From positions 96,778,934-96,842,933 of the forward strand of contig OX352772.1 in assembly GCA_947095535.1 (NCBI GenBank): a DNA stretch of 64,000 nt, written 5' to 3'. The notes under the pieces were generated by a model that worked only from the letters and a program-made list of their open reading frames with translations, was not told where the DNA came from and did not search any database. The translations under genes were made by a program, and so were the position numbers. Source of the DNA: Poecilobothrus nobilitatus. Taxonomy: Eukaryota > Arthropoda > Insecta > Diptera > Dolichopodidae. Below, piece after piece: positions 1-11,233 of the stretch; within the stretch, counting starts at the first letter, position 1, and the number at the start of each line of letters is the position of its first letter.

Positions 1-1899
1 TTAAATTTAAGTAGACATCATTGATACCTCTATGATTTGTTTTTGTGTGTTGGTCAAGAATAAGTTCCTTTATTTCGAGACGATATAAAATGTCAGTAAG
101 TAAAAGTGAGCATTTGTTTAATTTTATTAGTTTATTTTTTGAAAAATATTTTAGGTATGTATTTTGAAAAGAACTGTAAATATTAATATCTTCAATCATA
201 ATTTCTATTATTCCTTTACTAGGAATATGATTTTTAAAAACTTCAATAAAAAAATCCTCGTTAGGATTAGGATGTATGAAAATTTTCCTTGTTCTACGAT
301 GGATTTTAAATAATTTCAATTGTTCCGGTGAACCCTTTTTTATGATGATCTGTGTTTTGTAGAAATTAATTGGTGATTCTGATATAGGAATATATTCGGA
401 ATTGTCTTCATCAGCTGAATGCATTGTAGCATCAGTCGATTTTATTTCGTCAATTTCCATGTCATTTGAATTATTCTCGTTTAAATTTAACCTATTTAGA
501 TTTGATTCGTTTAAATGAATCTGAACACGTGAGAGAGCATCGGCAACTTTGTTTTCTCGTCCACTTAAATATTCTATGTCAAAATTAAATTCTTCTAACT
601 TGATTTTCCATCTTTGTAACTTGGAATTAGGTTCCTTTAAGTTATGAAGCCATTGGAGAGGTTTGTGGTCGGTTTTAATAGTAAATTTACGTCCAAAAAG
701 GTATGGACGGAAATATTTAGTTGCCCAGACTATTGCAAGTAACTCCTTTTTGATGGTAGAGTATTTGCATTCATGTTCATTCAAGGTACGTGAAGCGTAG
801 CATATAGGATGGTTATTTTGTGATAACACAGCACCTATAGCGAAATCACTTGCATCCGTAGTCAAGACGAAAGTTTTTGAGAAATTAGGATACACAAGAA
901 TAGGGTCCGTTGTAATAAGCAGTTTTAGTTTACTAAAAGCTTCCTTATAATCAGTGTTACTAACATCAATACGCTTTCCTTTTTTTAAACAAAGTGTAAT
1001 TGGTTTAGCAATTTTTGCGAAGTCTTTAATAAATTTCCTATAGTAACCCACTAAACCTAAGAAACTTTTTATTTGCTTAGGGGTTTTGGGTATCGGAAAT
1101 TTATTTATAGCTTCAATTTTATTGGGGTTTGGTTTTATTCCCCTTGTTGTTATTATATGACCCAAGAATTCTGTCTCTTGTTTCATAAACTCGCTTTTGT
1201 CGAGTTGAATTTTTAAATTTGCGTCTTCGAGTCTCTTAAGGATCTTTTGTAAGATAGCAAAGTGCTCTTCTTTGCTAGTGCTAAATATGATGATATCATC
1301 CAAATACACGTAACAATATTTGCCTATAAATTCTTTTAGTACGGAATTCACTAAGCGTTGGAAGGTTGCCGGGGCATTTTTAAGCCCGAATGGCATTCGC
1401 AAGAACTCATAATGGCCATTGTTTGTGCTAAAAGCTGTTTTTTTTATGTCATTTTTTGCTATCTCGATTTGGTGGAAGCCTTTAGCCAAATCGAGAGTAG
1501 TGAAATACATTGCACGACCAAGTTTGTCAAGGATTTCATCGATATTCGGGATTGGGTACTTGTCATCTATAGTAACGTTATTTAGTTTCCTGTAATCAAT
1601 GACAATACGCCATTTTTGTTCCTTTGATGCATCGATCTTTTTTGGGACAACCCATAAAGGAGCCGAATAGGGTGAATCGCTGTGTCTTATTATTCCCTGG
1701 TTTAGCATTTCGTCGATTTGTTTGTCGACTTCCTTTTTATGTACTTCGGGATACCTATAAATCTTAGTGTAGATTGGTATTTCGTTAGTGGTATTAATTG
1801 CGTGTTTGATTTCGTGGGTGAAAGTTAAATCATCACCTTCATAAAAAAAGGCTTTATTGAACTTTTTTAAAATTTTTAAAAGTTCACTTTTAATTGTGT
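1..1899 (-). pseudogene. pol: reverse transcriptase, RNase H and start of integrase (pol, Gypsy element 1)
   Basis: A stop-free frame runs from about 1899 to the left edge. It holds a full RT palm with LDLAKGFHQIEI, FLRMPFGLKNAPATFQR and the catalytic YLDDII, followed by the thumb (FLGLVGYYRKFI). RNase H follows ([15 protein letters not shown]), then an acidic linker and NHRGIND, the start of the integrase zinc domain. RT/RNase H copies genomic RNA into cDNA in the particle. The domain itself looks intact. It is classed as a pseudogene because the 333-bp insertion separates it from the protease frame. Confidence 0.85.
438..770 (-). repeat. 333-bp duplicated RNase H segment, original copy
   Basis: These 333 bp are repeated at 1900-2232 in the same orientation with a constant offset of 1,462, and I find no mismatch by eye. 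This copy sits in its proper place inside RNase H, so it is the likely source. Confidence 0.92.
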
Positions 1900-2707
1900 G
1901 ATTTTATTTCGTCAATTTCCATGTCATTTGAATTATTCTCGTTTAAATTTAACCTATTTAGATTTGATTCGTTTAAATGAATCTGAACACGTGAGAGAGC
2001 ATCGGCAACTTTGTTTTCTCGTCCACTTAAATATTCTATGTCAAAATTAAATTCTTCTAACTTGATTTTCCATCTTTGTAACTTGGAATTAGGTTCCTTT
2101 AAGTTATGAAGCCATTGGAGAGGTTTGTGGTCGGTTTTAATAGTAAATTTACGTCCAAAAAGGTATGGACGGAAATATTTAGTTGCCCAGACTATTGCAA
2201 GTAACTCCTTTTTGATGGTAGAGTATTTGCATCTAATATTGTTTTCACCTACGAATATTTCATTTTGAAAAATTTTTAACTCTTTTATTGGTACTGGGAT
2301 ATTATATTCTTTGTCGTCTTTTTCATTAAAATAGAGAGGAATAATATTGCCAGTGTTTATTTTTAAACAATTGTTTTCATAGTCAATTATAGATTGTAAC
2401 GGTTTGAGAATGTTGTTACCTATTAAACCGTCAAATCTATCATGGAAGTCTATTTCTAAGAATTCGAATTTTTTCTTAGAGTCAAATTCGAGAAAAGGAT
2501 CAATTATGGTTTTCGTATCACATGCAAACGTATTGCGTAATGTTTTAATATTAATAGGTTCAATTTTGGATTTGTAAATTGGATTACAAATTCCACTATT
2601 TATTATGCTCATAGTAGCACCTGAATCTATAATAAATTTTAAAGGTCTTCCTTTTGATTGTATCTTTATATAAGGAAGTTCCTGTTTTGATCCGAGGCTA
2701 TTAAGTG
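1890..2707 (-). pseudogene. pol: protease fused to a duplicated RNase H segment (pol, Gypsy element 1)
   Basis: The pol frame entered from gag encodes a retropepsin ([14 protein letters not shown]; catalytic Asp in DSG) and a protease-to-RT linker. It then jumps directly into the second half of RNase H ([16 protein letters not shown] to VADALSRV), without an RT in between, and ends at 1890. The jump lies at 2232/2233, where the linker and RNase H share a short similar stretch (TIK.ELL). The chimeric product therefore lacks RT. The intact RT follows in another frame to the left, so the RNase H piece is an inserted duplicate of 438-770. Confidence 0.8.
1900..2232 (-). repeat. 333-bp duplicated RNase H segment, inserted copy
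   Basis: Identical by eye to 438-770, but placed between the protease and the RT, where it interrupts the pol frame. Apparent identity means either a recent event (template switching during reverse transcription is plausible) or an assembly error. Confidence 0.9.
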
Positions 2708-3784
2708 AAAATTTTCAATTTCGCGATTTGATTTTTCATAGTTATCTTGTGTTTCGAGAGTATTAATTCTACGATTTATGGTAGTTGGGTCAACTTCCAT
2801 GGTTTCGTAGTTTCTTTGGTTGTTTCTAAAATGGTTAAAATTTTGTTGGGAAGATCGCGTATTAAAATTTTGTTGGGTTTTACGAGGATGGTTATGACTA
2901 TTATATGTGTAATTATTATTATTAGAATTACGAGGTTGGAAATCTGACCTAAAATTGTTATTGTTACTGTGATTATTGTTACTATGGTTGTTTGTAAAAT
3001 TATTATTGCTTTTATTGTTATAATTGTTATTCTTATAAGCACCATTTTTATTTCTATTGAGATTTTTACTAAAAATATCATTTTTATTTTGATATTTGGA
3101 TGGATTGTATTCGGCGTAATTACCTTCATACAAAATATCCATTGCATTTTCTAGAGATGTTGGGTTCCTACTAAATAAAATGGAACGTATTGGTTCCGGA
3201 AGTTTATCTTTGAAAATTCGCAACGCGGTTAAAATATTAGATTCAATTAATAATGAAGAATTAGCTTCGTTTTTAATTTTATTGTTTAATTTTCTAAGAA
3301 TTGCTTTGATTTGATTATATAGGTCGACGGGAGTAGAACGAAAGGTAACACTTTGTAATTCTTCAAATATTTCAAAAGCCGACTTTCTTTCACCAAAATT
3401 ATTTATTAAGAGATTTTTAATTTCAGATCAAGTATTAATATGATTATTAATTTCTGTTATTTCCCTAGCTTTACCGATTAACTTAGCTTTAATTTTATTT
3501 AATAATATGGTTTGACTACTAGAATTATATTTTAAAACTAAAGGTATGATACACTCTACTAATTCTAGAAATTTAAATAATTCCTCACCTTTTCCACTAA
3601 ATTCTGGAAGATCACTTATATATCTCAGTGGATCCAATGTTAAATGTAATTCTGCTGGTGTGGTTGTTGTTGTTTCCTGATTATTGGACACTACTTGTTG
3701 TTGACCGTTTAGTGATGTTTGTTGTTGACTATTGAATGCTGCTTGTAGCACGCTTGGAGAAATTATCCCGTTATTAGATTTCAT
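2666..3784 (-). pseudogene. gag: gag polyprotein of Gypsy element 1, one nonsense codon
   Basis: A single frame runs from the ATG at 3784 to 2666, about 372 codons, broken only by a TGA at 3428-3430. The N-terminal part has Gln/Thr-rich low complexity followed by a helical Gag-like region (LRYISDLPEFSGKGEELFKF). The C-terminal half is strikingly Asn-rich with Arg/Tyr and no CCHC knuckle, as in errantiviral Gag, where basic Asn-rich tails replace zinc fingers. The role is assembly of the intracellular particle around the element RNA. The stop would yield a truncated Gag without the nucleic-acid-binding tail. Confidence 0.8.
2708..2714 (-). promoter_or_regulatory. candidate -1 ribosomal frameshift site between gag and pol
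   Basis: On the minus strand the gag frame reads GAA AAT TTT CAC, which contains the heptamer A AAT TTT of the X XXY YYZ class. Shifting -1 here enters the pol frame, which is open from this point through the protease motif IIDSGAT. Gag itself stops about 40 nt downstream at 2666. Gypsy-group elements are known to express Pol by -1 frameshifting. Use of this particular site is my inference. Confidence 0.5.
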
Positions 3785-4206
3785 TTTATTAGAAAAAATT
3801 TCTTTTTAATTAATTTATTTTATTAATTAAGTTTGTTATTTATTGTTAAGTTTGTTATTGGTGTTATTTAATTTTTATCTGAACTGTAATCTTAGCTTTT
3901 ATCTTAACTGTTTTTAGCTATTGAAACATTTGTTTAAAGTTGTGTGTTTTTTTTTTTTTTTTTTTGTTTTATTAGATTTCAATTTTTAGATTTTGAATAA
4001 ACGTTATTTTATTATAAAAAATTTTAAAAAAAAAATTTTTTATTAATTTATTTATTATTATTCTTTTTATTTAGTTTAACTTTTCAAACTTAAAATAAAG
4101 TTTTTGTTTGATTATTATTTGCTGATAATGTTTTTCAAAAGAACTTTTTATTAAATTTTTTTTTTTTTATTTAAAATTAACGTAACACTATTGTCTTAAA
4201 AACGAT

Positions 4207-4224
4207 ATCCTACCGACTGCGCCA
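4207..4224 (-). other. primer binding site for tRNA-Ser
   Basis: The minus strand reads TGGCGCAGTCGGTAGGAT, complementary to the 3' end of insect tRNA-Ser including CCA. It lies 423 bp upstream of the gag ATG, the expected place just inside the 5' LTR. A serine primer is typical of the 17.6/297/ZAM branch. This is not a tRNA gene: no cloverleaf can be drawn around it. Confidence 0.9.
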
Positions 4225-4925
4225 CTTACTTATTCGACAAAAGTGTGTTATAAATTTTACTTTAAAATTTAATAATTAAAAAAAAAACCCAAATTAATCT
4301 CAGTACTTTCTTTATTCTTCACAAATCAATAATAATCATTTATTTTTCTTACAGTCGTATTTAACTTAAAATTATTCTAAAACTTATTCCTAAAATTTCT
4401 TATCAGCAAATCGATAAATTACAATTAGTAAAGGTTATTACTTTATCGGCTTGCTGTTATATCAAATGCATGAAATTGTTGCAACATAACTTAAATGCAA
4501 TGTACAAAAAAACCGTATCATATTTCGGGTCATTGTTTTGTATCTTCTTTATTAATTAAAATGTTCAAAGAATAAGTGCATTGAACATTTTGTACTACGC
4601 AAACAAAAAATGTGTCATGTTCATGAATTTGTTGTTGTTAAATAAATTGTTGAATGCATAAGTGCATTGAACAATTTGTTATTTTTATTTTCAAAATTGG
4701 GTTATTTAGAATTAGGTAATAAATTTGATTGTGACATAATAAAAATTGTAAGATAAGCTAATTTGAATTTAAAAAGAAAAGTGAATTTGAAAAGAAAAGT
4801 AAAAAGTAAATTTTATTTTAGAATTTAATGAAAGGGCAATTTCGTTATTTGCGGGCAATCTTATTGTATGATTTGTGGTGAAGAAGAGTGTGATGATATA
4901 ACTATATATTAATGAGAGAGTAACA
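4225..4925 (-). repeat. putative 5' LTR of Gypsy element 1
   Basis: The LTR must end immediately beside the primer binding site, so its inner border at 4225 is firm. The outer border is a guess from where LINE-like coding sequence begins (about 4925), because the partner LTR is outside the window. The stretch is AT-rich, has no coding potential, and repeats the phrase ATAAGTGCATTGAAC near 4570 and 4655. Confidence 0.45.
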
Positions 4926-5169
4926 CTTTATTTTAGCTTGTTGTTTAAAAATACCAGAGATTTGAAAAGGCTAAAGAAAATTAAATATGCTTGGATAAAA
5001 AATGCTAAAATTCTTATTAAGGAACGTGATAATACTAACATAATTAACATTAATTTTGATAAACAACTAGAACAATTTAATGAAATTAAATAATATCTTA
5101 GATCCCTTAGTTTTACCATCAAATATATCTATTAATCACATTTTTAACATGAACAAACTAAAGTTTGAA

Positions 5170-5575
5170 CCATCGAACACTTTAAAAATTCTTTATCTTA
5201 TTATTCGTAGCTTAAAGCAAAAATAGATGAAATTAACTACATATTTACTTGACAACACTAATTATACTATTCACATAATTTCTTTTACTGAAACTTGGAT
5301 TCTTTTTCTTGTCGACATAGCAGGCGAGCAGGAGTTGCTATGTTTATTCATAACTCTATCAATTTCACTTTATACAGAAATATTTCAAACGATTACAATT
5401 ATAGTTTATTATCAATTAAGCTAACTAACAACAAACAAATGATATATATCTCCACAATTTACAGAGCACCATTAAATGATAGAGAACTTTTTTACACTTT
5501 TTGAATCACACTTAAATGAAATAATGAATGCAATAGTTCTTGGTGATTTTAACTTTAATGTACACTGTTGATGTA
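5170..5575 (+). pseudogene. LINE endonuclease fragment
   Basis: The pieces LKILYLIIRSLKQK, ISFTETWI, RRAGVAMFIHNS, ISTIYRAP and GDFNFNVH follow the order of APE-type endonuclease motifs (strand 1, catalytic Glu in TETW, GDFN). They fall in at least three frames with stops, so no active nuclease is encoded. In a live element this domain nicks target DNA to start target-primed reverse transcription. Confidence 0.72.
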
Positions 5576-5764
5576 AACAACACAACACAGTCAGAACAAT
5601 ATTTGATTATATAACATTTGCATTACATTAACATTTACAAAAATTTGAAGAAAGTATAAATAATAGTAAAAAGACTTAGAATGTAATAAAGAATATTATC
5701 ACAGATGGAAACACATCTAATAAATGTAACGACTTCTTTAAAGTAACATTGTCTGATAATTATA

Positions 5765-6720
5765 AAATAAACAAGGTCAACAATTTTAATGAGTACTACT
5801 GCAATATTGGCAGCGACATGGCTAAAAACTTCCTTCAGGTTCCAGGATTACTTTACTAATCGAAAACAATATACTGAGTGTGAAGGCATCTCTAGCAACA
5901 CTTCTAATATAGATTATGAAGTGATTCAAAGTAGGTCCTTAGGTACATTACTATTTTCTTGTTATGTGTATAGTTTTTGTGAATTGAAGTTAAATGATAG
6001 CTCCTTTTTATATGCTGAGGATCTTGCTGTAGCATATGCAGAAAATAATTTTAATACACTACAAAAAAGCTTAGCATGGATATGGATCTTATTCATAAAT
6101 GGATGTGTCAACATAAGCTGCCGGTCAATGTAGCCAAAACGAAGTACATCATATTGAAGTCAAATAATATTATTATCACGATAAAATACAACAACCAAGA
6201 AATTAAAAAAGAGAGCAGTTACAAATATCTAGGTATCACAATCGATGATGAGTTGAATTGGAATCTGCATGTAAAGAACTCATTGAAAACTGCTAGTTTA
6301 ACTGAAGGAATTTTTAAAAAAAAATTTCCTACAGAGTGCCACAACATCTCAAGCGCTCCATTTACTACAGTTACTAGTTATGGAATAGTAATCTGGGGTA
6401 ACACATATATCAACAACTTAAATTCTCTTCAAATATTACAAAACAAATCAATAAAATATTTTTACAACTTGAATGAGAGAACTTCAAGGATTTTATACAT
6501 AAAGAATTCCAAGTTCTTAAAATTGCAGATTATAAAACTCTAGTTCAATTTATACATATACACAATATTCAAACAGATGAAATAAAAAGTAAAGTCGCGC
6601 TACTAGCAAACTCAGATGTACATTATTATAATACAAGAAATTCTAACCATCTTAGAATCTACACCACACGAAGCATGGGCGGCCTTGATACTGTTTTTAA
6701 TTCGGTAGTGTCTCAATAGA
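5765..6720 (+). pseudogene. LINE reverse transcriptase fragment
   Basis: Frame 5789-6133 carries RT motifs (QSRSLGTLLFSCYV, then YAEDLAVAY where YADD is expected) and frame 6076-6543 the thumb/connection region (KYLGITIDDELNWN). The catalytic motif has Glu in place of the first Asp and the frames overlap at a break near 6080. The C-terminal tail to about 6720 is in further frames. Confidence 0.75.
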
Positions 6721-6854
6721 AATTTACCTAGCAATATTTTAAAACAAAAATTAAAAGCCAAATTATTAAAGTTTTATTTAGAAATGTAATACCAAGTTAA
6801 TTTTTATTTAAAGAAGTTTTTTCTATTTAATGCTACTTAATAATATTTTTATAT

Positions 6855-7375
6855 TGGTGCGTTCACGTAATAAAACACCATTCAGTTGTGCTTAATATTT
6901 ATCTTTATTATTATTTTTTACTTATCACTCTTAATACAGTTTTGAGTTTAAATTAGTTTCTTCATTTATTATACAATACTTTATAATATATTATATTTAG
7001 TTTATTTATCACTATGAATTCAATACAAATAATTGAATATTTTATCTATTTTATTTTACTTATTCAATATTTATCTCAATTAATTAATGAATTTAAATTA
7101 GTTCATATTCAGTAATTGTGCAATACTTTACAGCTTATTATATTTTAATAGTTTATTACTTTGGGTTTTTTTCCTTTTTTTAAATTTTATGAGAAGAGTG
7201 AGCGTCTTCCTTTCTATAAGTATCCCATCAGAATGAAACAAAATTACAATACCTTAACATTATCGATCATAAGAATAAAACTGCAATTTTTATATATATA
7301 ATATACTGCAAATCTTTAACAATCATACGGCTATTTATGTGTTCCTTAACCTTCTTATATACAAAATTTATTCTT
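6855..7375 (+). repeat. ~520-bp dispersed repeat, copy 1
   Basis: Begins ATTGGTGCGT, continues with AAAACACCATTCAGTTGTGC, and includes the later phrase TTCCTTTCTATAAGTATC. A shorter, diverged copy lies at 18463-18893. It has no coding capacity, consistent with a non-autonomous element. I see no clear terminal inverted repeats. Confidence 0.7.
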
Positions 7376-7989
7376 CTTGCTGCGGTTATGTACAATTGCC
7401 AATAGTACTAAAAGTACCAAACAATTTTTAACGTAACCTCCTAAATGACATTCTGCAACCTGTGAGAAACCGCATTAGAATTTTTTTTACAATTTATAAA
7501 CAATATTCAAATGAAGTTCTCGTATAATTTGTAAACGAGAAAAGAGAAATAATTGTTAGTCGTAATAAATTGCAACTAACAAAATAAGCAATAAAAGAAA
7601 TGAAATACACAGATGGATGGTGTTCGAAGAATTGAAGTTCCAAGAATAGAGATTATCGACGAACGAAGAAACATCATGAAGGTAAATTTTGCATTTATGT
7701 GTTACTAATGCCGTTTTCTGTTTTCTTTTTTAGATGCTGCATGTTGGCGTTAACATACCGGGCCTATTGAAGGGATATAGCTTTCAAAATATAGGAACCA
7801 TTACATGAACATGATAGGAAATATTTAAATGGTAAACATTAATACGATTGTAACGTAGTACTGTAAGATATTGTTTATATGTAGGGATAGACCAATGTAT
7901 AGTTTAATTATGAATGGAAATTGTTGTAGGGCTTTATGTAGACTATTGTAATTCGAATAGGAAATAATTGTCGACCATAATTTATCTAC
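7376..7989. other. no recognised element except the two-exon ORF
   Basis: Apart from the small spliced ORF at 7613-7808 I see no domain, repeat pair or structure here. Part of it could be the 3' LTR of the adjacent BEL relic, but no partner LTR is recognisable at 12.8-13.4 kb. Confidence 0.4.
7613..7808 (+). CDS. possible two-exon small ORF with a 52-nt intron
   Basis: ATG at 7613 opens 23 codons to 7681. Bases 7682-7733 have every hallmark of a short fly intron: GTAAAT donor, TACTAAT branch site, pyrimidine run and TTTTAG acceptor. Exon 2 (7734-7808) continues in phase for 24 codons to TGA, giving 47 residues starting MDGVRRIEVPRIEIIDERRN. I recognise no domain. It sits beyond the C-terminal end of the BEL relic on the opposite strand. 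It may be a host exon pair, or a chance ORF within an LTR or captured sequence. Confidence 0.35.
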
Positions 7990-8059
7990 TAACTTGTTTT
8001 TGGTTTCGTTTGGATTGGGAGTTTACAAATCTTCAAAAGCCCTCGCGTAGTGATTCCCT

Positions 8060-8230
8060 TTTTATCTTAATTTTTAATACGTGAACTTTATTAGCCGGAC
8101 ACAAGATTATTTCACTCACGAGACCCATTAACCAATGCGTGGGCGGACAATCTTCATCTACAAGTAGGAATAAATCACCCACTTTCAGATTGGGACCTTC
8201 TTGTTTCCATTTATTTTTCAGCTACAAATT
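8060..8230 (-). pseudogene. pol: BEL 1 Pao C-terminal domain
   Basis: Minus-strand translation gives VGDLFLLVDEDCPPTHWLMG, matching the conserved end of Pao polyproteins (VGD.VL..ed..P...WplGrI). It marks the end of pol, so the 3' LTR should start just left of about 8060. Confidence 0.72.
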
Positions 8231-8389
8231 GTGTACATATGCGACTGAAAATCTTCTCCAAAAAGATTGAATCATTTGGTTAATTTTCTGCCAAGTCGAT
8301 TGGTTGGAACATTGTTCAACGCTGGTTCGATCGGGCTTCAAATCAGTGCTCCACTTAGAAAGCCCGATGGTGTGAATGGTACCGGGTCC

Positions 8390-9270
8390 GACGGATAATC
8401 TGATAGCAATGTCAAGGGTCTAGAATTTAATATACCTTCTTTTTAAATCAGATACGTATTGAATTCCTCGAAAGAACAGATATAGCCAATGGTGGCTCTT
8501 CTGAAGTGTATTTTTAAAGATTTTACTGAACTCTCCTAGAATCTCCGAAGTTCGGCGACCTGGGAGGAATGAACTTCCAGGTTATTTCCTCTGAGGTACA
8601 GTATCTTGCGACTGATTCAAGGGTTTTCGTTTTCTGGAGAAATTAGAGAACTTCTTTAGTTCGTTTTTAGTTCCAACAAAGTTTGTCGAGGTAAGCCAGC
8701 CGTGATTTGGAGCTCCAAATCACGGCTGGCTTACCTCGATGATATATAAATCGCTTGAGACAAGCCAAAAAACCTTCAGATGTAAGGTCAGAAACTATTT
8801 CTAAGTGTGAGTAAGTGTATGAAAGTGAGTAAGTGTGAGTAAGTGTATGAAACACACAAAGACAGCGACATACACCTTGTACTCGGATGGATTTTCTTGA
8901 CCTTCTGTCCTTGATTGAAAATAGCCGACAAAAGTCTATACCTGTAGTTTCGAAAAGTTTGCTTGGCATTACTCGTGCCTTGGGTAATATGCCCATTAAT
9001 TTCGGGGTGTTTTGTGGACGACTTTGGGCGTATTTTTTAACTAGGTTTTTTCCCGTAATTGGCCAGAGTTTTTGCGTTACCAGAGATAGTAAGAGTTGTG
9101 GACCAGCGTCAGCTTTATTAGATGATAATATCGAAACACTTTATTTATAAAGTGATGGTTTTCCGGTAAAAGGACCGGATGTTTTCTATCAAAATCCAAC
9201 TTGGTCTGATGTAACCTACCCCCTACTATTAGGATCTTATGATCGTCCAAAAAGATTTAATGAGAGTATC
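8390..9270 (-). pseudogene. pol: BEL 1 integrase fragments
   Basis: Readable pieces are IVGGRLHQTKLDFDRKHPV (zinc-domain lead-in), then MGILPKARVMPSKLFETTGI and HLEIVSDLTSEGFLACLKRF (catalytic core). The core is interrupted by a (GTGAGTAAGTGTATGAAA)-type micro-repeat at about 8815-8855, and by the palindrome at 8686-8739 exactly where the DNGTNF motif should follow. Confidence 0.8.
8686..8739. repeat. 54-bp perfect palindrome
   Basis: Bases 8686-8712 are the exact reverse complement of 8713-8739 with no spacer; the centre is GGAGCTCC. It lies in the BEL 1 integrase and replaces the expected continuation of the reading frame, so it is a short inverted duplication rather than a functional site. 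As single-stranded DNA or RNA it would form a 27-bp hairpin. Confidence 0.97.
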
Positions 9271-9599
9271 GGACTTCATGCTAGGAGAGGTTTACTCCCT
9301 GTGAGCACAAATTTTCGTTTTTTTAAGTGTTCCCCTTGTATCGCTTGTATGATTTTGTTTAAAACTCATACGTGGTTAGGAAATGAGGTATAAAGGTACT
9401 GGAGTTCGTTCGTAAAATTTTTGACATTCTCAAACAGTACACGAATTCATCAAAGTCTGACACAAATGCGAAGTCGGGACTAGTTATATCCTATACGCGT
9501 TCAGAATCTAGTGCCTTGGTGAGATGATTGGCATATATTTGTTTTGTCTCCAAGACAACGTGATCTACGGATTATGTAGGGTAAAGGATGCTGATACAG

Positions 9600-11034
9600 A
9601 TTATGCGGTCCATTAAACCAAATTTAATTTGTTAAGAATTGAGAAGGAGCTAAATCTCTTGAAATTATATTGGCGGGGTTGCTTTCGGTTTCGATGTGCC
9701 TCCACCGATATTTGGCTGTAAGGTCTTGTATTTCCGATACTCTACTCTATTTATCACATTTATCATTTTAATTTGAACGATTCTGTGTCAGTTCAGGTTA
9801 GTACGATTGTTCTCAATCCAGGTTGTCAGTCCTAAAGCCGATTGAATCGAACACTTTGTCGACAGATCGTGTCAGCTTTTCCGTTAATCTAGCTAATAAA
9901 AGTGCTGCAAATTCAAGCTTGGTTTCAAGGTATGGAAACATTTTTTAATGGGAGCAACACAGGTTTTACTGCACACTAGATTGTCGAAGATATTCCCTTG
10001 CGTATTCACAGTTCTCCATATGTCCCATATGCCCTCTCTGAAGCATCCGCGAACCCAGATAACTTCACTATCGTTGGAGCTTCACATATGACACGTCGCC
10101 CTATTTCAACTATCTTGAACTGTGGCAGTGTCAATATCCATTCGCGCCATACCTCTCAAATTTCTGAAGTCACGTTTGCGTCCCACTCACCCTTTGTTTT
10201 GCATTATTCCTGGATAAAAATTTTATCGGACACTGTGACTGGGGCCATGAGTTCCAGAGGATCATATAGTTGGGCCAATTTAGATAGAATAATCCTTTTT
10301 GTGAGATGGTTATGAATTCGGCCAAACTGCAGAATATTCAACATAAGCACATCTCTTCGTTTGTGCAAATTCCCAATAACTTGGTATATTCATTTTCCAA
10401 TACACACCATCGGAACTTAGTTCATCTTGATATTTCTTCGGAATTGCCTGCAGAATGTCCGCACTATTGGAATACCATTTACACAGATTAATTCCAGATC
10501 GAAAAAACATCTAGCGAAGTTCCTTAACAGCTTGGACTGCTTCGTCAATATCGTCGGACCCTGAGAGACAGTCATCGATATAGAAATCTGCCTTCGTGAT
10601 TTTGGACGCTAGAGTGTAGATTTGCCATTCATCATCGGTTATTTGCTTCAATATTCGGATAACCAAAAAGGGAGCTGACATCGTGCCAAACGTGAAAGTT
10701 CTGAGCTAAGGTTGAAGCTGAAAGGGAGCTGAGGTTTAAAGATTCGTATTTGTCGATACATCTTGGTCATGTCGCATGTAAAGACATGTTTGTGACTTCG
10801 AAATCACGCAAGGATGTCGACGCAGGTATCTTGGATGGTTGAACCCACCATCAACACATCATTTATGGAAAGGTTGGAGGAAGATTTTGCAGACGCATCA
10901 AATACAACGCGCAATTTCGCGATGCTGGCTGGTTTGAGAACTGGCTGATGGAGAAGATAAAAAGACATTACATCAGTTTTATCTTTGTCCTCATCGATTT
11001 CTTCCATGTGACCTAACTCTATATATTCATTCAT
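9600..11034 (-). pseudogene. pol: BEL 1 reverse transcriptase / RNase H fragments
   Basis: The frame at 10804-11034 reads the Pao RT N-terminus (YIELGHMEEI, then KLRVVFDASAKSSS, SINDVLMVG). Further left, disjointed pieces match the RT palm and RNase H, but no YVDD motif remains in a readable frame. Many stops and frame changes. Confidence 0.7.
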
Positions 11035-11233
11035 AACTTCAGCATATTCTGGCTTGAGTTTCGGATTCGTTTCGAGCTTGCGTTCAAGACTTAGGAACCT
11101 CTTAAAAGCATGTTGTTGAGAGTTACCAAGGTGTTTTATTTTATCCCTTAAGGGAAAGACACAATATATCGTCCATCATCCGCTCAAAATTTTCTTCTGG
11201 TATAAAAGTTTTCGCAAACTCTCTCTTCATGCG

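Larger units (their letters stand above)
1..4925 (-). mobile_element. Ty3/Gypsy errantivirus-like LTR retrotransposon 1, partial
   Basis: Read on the minus strand, the order is: putative 5' LTR, tRNA-Ser primer binding site, gag, protease, reverse transcriptase, RNase H and the first residues of integrase. The element then runs off the left edge, so the rest of integrase, any env gene and the 3' LTR are not visible. The serine-tRNA primer, a separate gag frame with a -1 step into pol, and the RNase H/integrase linker fit the gypsy/17.6/297 group of insect errantiviruses. The copy is damaged by one nonsense codon in gag and a 333-bp internal duplication. The right border is approximate. Confidence 0.88.
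4926..6790 (+). mobile_element. degraded non-LTR retrotransposon (LINE 1)
   Basis: Pieces of an APE-type endonuclease (5170-5575) are followed by pieces of a reverse transcriptase and C-terminal region (5765-6720), in several frames. The RT C-terminal part resembles the better preserved LINE at 27.0-29.8 kb, including the phrase pattern KTKY.I.K, YKYLG and IWGNT, so the two belong to related families. The middle (late endonuclease to early RT) appears deleted. I cannot assign the clade securely; CR1/Jockey-like is the nearest. Confidence 0.72.

Noticed and set aside
1358..1585. 75-codon plus-strand ORF
   Set aside because: Antisense shadow of the Gypsy element 1 RT.
2776..3154. Ile/Thr-rich ORFs on both strands
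   Set aside because: Shadows of the Asn-rich Gag codons (AAT/AAC) read in other frames.
4207..4224. tRNA-Ser gene
   Set aside because: Only the 3' complement is present; it is a retroelement primer binding site.
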